From positions 32,365-69,244 of the forward strand of contig NZ_PNXQ01000003.1 of NCBI RefSeq assembly GCF_005217525.1: DNA of 36,880 nucleotides. The letters are read 5' to 3'. The stretch is from Paenibacillus terrae. GTDB taxonomy: Bacteria > Bacillota > Bacilli > Paenibacillales > Paenibacillaceae. The position numbers and the translations under genes were made by a program. Under the pieces are notes generated by a model. That model worked only from the letters and a program-made list of their open reading frames with translations, was not told the DNA's origin and did not search any database. The number at the start of each line of letters is the position of its first letter. Position 1 is the first letter of the stretch. This document shows positions 35,470 to 36,880 of this stretch, piece after piece.

Positions 35470-36657
35470 TTAGAAAAAATCCAGCAAAAATGTTTGTGTT
35501 ACCGGTATTACTCGTTCTAATGCAGATACAGACTCGCTGCGCCCTGTAATACGATTCCACTTATAAAGATCAATAGGCCGCTGAAAGCCAAGCATCAGGG
35601 CCGTCAGCGACTGGATTCCCAGACTCAAGTCAGCTTCTATAGCGCCCTCGAAAGAACTGCTTGAATCTACTCTGTCCAAATGTCCCTGCCCTTCCGCGTT
35701 GACCGTCAATGTCCATATTCCTTCATTCCATGGAGCATAACGATCTGTCAGATGTAAGGTCAAACGTATTTCCTCTCCAATGGCCTTAAAAGGGTATTTC
35801 TCCACAAAAGCATCAGCATCTACAATACGGCCCATAAAATAAGGTACTATTTCCTGCTGAATTCTCGGATCATCCAGTAGATATGGCAGATTATCATCAG
35901 CCGGAATGTAAATGAATTTACCCTGGGTTATCATCGAATCATGATTGGCAAAATACGTCCACAACGCCCGCCGTGCCGTCTCATTAATATATACCAGTTC
36001 GTCGCAATTCAGTTGCTTATCTTCAATTTTGTAGAGTGCGTATCCCTGAGGATCGCCTGCTTCAGAGTAATACACTGCGGTCCGGTAGTTCTTATTTAAT
36101 GTCCGCTCTTGCCACCATTCCTTATCTCGTACCAGCGTACCATTATAACGCGAAGCATATGCTTGATATACTTGGTTCAGCTCAGAAATATCTTTTACAT
36201 CCCGTTTGACTGTACCTTCGGTTTTAAGCTTGGCAGGGAATTTATCGATCGGAATAATATACTTTTTGTATTCAATATACGTTTCCCACCCAAATTTACG
36301 ATAGAAGGCAAAGGAGAAAGGATGTAGAAAAGAAAGGCTCTGTCCCGCGACCTTCATCTCCGCAAGTGTATTTGTCAAAAGACGTGAAACCAGACCGCCG
36401 CGCCGCTTTTCCGGCCAAGTTGCCACACCAGCAATGCCCCCCATGTCAAAAACCCGACCCTGTATGTATACCTGTAACGGTAGCAAAGTCAGCTTCGCAT
36501 TCAAGTCATTTCCGTCGAATATCCCCCAAGTTTGTTCTGGTTTGAATTTCTTTTTGGATTTCTCCAGATCCTCCGGGGACATTGTAAACTGAAAAGCATA
36601 TTGAGACAACTCAATAGCAGCTTCAAATTCCTCACGTTGTAATTGTCTGATTTCCAT
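35470..36657 (-). CDS. Eis-like GNAT family N-acetyltransferase
   Basis: This is a 395-residue protein resembling the Eis/enhanced-intracellular-survival type: an N-terminal GNAT domain (EAAIELSQYAFQF near 11-23, MGGIAGVATWPEKRRGGLVSRLL near 72-94 as the acetyl-CoA loop, FYRKFGWE near 118-125), a second GNAT-like region, and a sterol-carrier-like C-terminal domain (GAIEADLSLGIQSLTALMLG). Eis proteins acetylate amines such as aminoglycosides or lysines. The substrate here cannot be told. I choose ATG 36657 because GAGGTGA lies 7 nt upstream; the longer frame to 36693 is unsupported. It stands alone between the rRNA operon terminator and the ctsR promoter. Confidence 0.88.
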   Translation of the reverse strand: MEIRQLQREEFEAAIELSQYAFQFTMSPEDLEKSKKKFKPEQTWGIFDGNDLNAKLTLLPLQVYIQGRVFDMGGIAGVATWPEKRRGGLVSRLLTNTLAEMKVAGQSLSFLHPFSFAFYRKFGWETYIEYKKYIIPIDKFPAKLKTEGTVKRDVKDISELNQVYQAYASRYNGTLVRDKEWWQERTLNKNYRTAVYYSEAGDPQGYALYKIEDKQLNCDELVYINETARRALWTYFANHDSMITQGKFIYIPADDNLPYLLDDPRIQQEIVPYFMGRIVDADAFVEKYPFKAIGEEIRLTLHLTDRYAPWNEGIWTLTVNAEGQGHLDRVDSSSSFEGAIEADLSLGIQSLTALMLGFQRPIDLYKWNRITGRSESVSALERVIPVTQTFLLDFF

Positions 36658-36712
36658 AACTTCGTCACCTCGCTCGTATACTTGGACTTCCACAAAAAGA
36701 TCACACCTTTAG

Positions 36713-36741
36713 AGTGTCGCAAAGCCTTGGTTCTCTGTCAA
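36713..36741 (-). promoter_or_regulatory. weak candidate promoter for the acetyltransferase gene
   Basis: On the minus strand a perfect TTGACA (36736-36741) is followed after 17 bp by GACACT (36713-36718). The -10 matches consensus at only three positions. The location, between the rRNA terminator and the gene, fits. Confidence 0.35.
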
Positions 36742-36772
36742 CCTTAGGAACAGATGGTTATAGTAAAAATGT

Positions 36773-36811
36773 ATAAAAAAAGAACCACAATCTCAAGGAG
36801 ATCATGGTCCT
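36773..36811 (-). terminator. rRNA operon terminator
   Basis: AGAACCACAATCTC (36781-36794) and GAGATCATGGTCCT (36798-36811) form a 14-bp stem with three G-U pairs and a 3-nt loop. A run of T follows on the minus strand. It starts 10 nt after the 5S rRNA 3' end. Confidence 0.88.
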
Positions 36812-36821
36812 TCTTCCTTTT

Positions 36822-36880
36822 GCTTGGCGACGTCCTACTCTCCCAGGACCCTGCGGTCCAAGTACCATCGGCGCTGGAGG
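36822..36880 (-). rRNA. rrf: 5S rRNA, 3' part (cut by the window edge)
   Basis: On the minus strand the last 59 nt include AGCGCCGATGGTACT and GGGAGAGTAGGACGTCGCCAAGC, which match the 3' half of bacilli 5S rRNA. The 5' part lies beyond the window. It is the end of an rRNA operon transcribed in the same direction as all the genes here. Confidence 0.95.

Noticed and set aside
35324..35560. 78-codon minus-strand frame at the end of the acetyltransferase gene
   Set aside because: It runs in another frame across the gene end and through the terminator hairpin, and it has no ribosome binding site.

Overview
The window is a low-to-moderate G+C Firmicutes chromosome segment, most likely Paenibacillus (P. 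polymyxa-like). I infer this from the proteins themselves: RpoB/RpoC with bacilli-type sequences, CtsR-McsA-McsB-ClpC, DisA, the glutamyl-tRNA synthetase type and Gram-positive SigH. The gene order is that of the Bacillus subtilis 'ctsR to tufA' region. Every gene lies on the minus strand, so transcription runs from high to low coordinates.

Layout in transcription order. The 3' end of a 5S rRNA gene and its terminator (36.8 kb) close an rRNA operon. A lone Eis-like GNAT acetyltransferase follows (36.7-35.5 kb). The heat-shock operon ctsR-mcsA-mcsB-clpC (34.9-30.3 kb) has an extended -10 promoter with a perfect CtsR heptad repeat at its start site, and it ends in a strong terminator. Next come radA-disA, then pssA with its own probable promoter and terminator, then a PIN/TRAM membrane protein (YacL), ispD, ispF and gltX. 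A cysteine T-box leader with its own promoter controls cysE-cysS, followed by mrnC-rlmB-rae1 (RNA maturation and turnover) and sigH. From 17.2 kb down lies the transcription/translation cluster: rpmG-secE-nusG-rplK-rplA, an L10-leader-controlled rplJ-rplL, the methyltransferase ybxB, rpoB-rpoC, the L7Ae-like ybxF, rpsL-rpsG-fusA-tuf, and a G+C-rich terminator.

The genes link ribosome production (ribosomal proteins, EF-G, EF-Tu, RNA polymerase, NusG, SecE) with precursor supply (Cys and Glu tRNA charging, cysteine and isoprenoid synthesis, phosphatidylserine), stress proteolysis by arginine phosphorylation, and DNA-damage/c-di-AMP signalling. Regulation visible in DNA includes seven or eight SigA-type promoters, most with 17-bp spacers, a T-box, an L10 leader, a CtsR box and several intrinsic terminators.

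I found no prophage, CRISPR array, defence island, complete insertion sequence or unknown multi-gene system. This is a conserved core region. The observations worth a second look are in the intergenic DNA: a terminator interlocked with the rpmG promoter, a roughly 300-nt rpoB leader with a palindrome, a U-tract-free hairpin between rpoB and rpoC, a long untranslated ctsR leader, and the insertion of pssA between disA and yacL.
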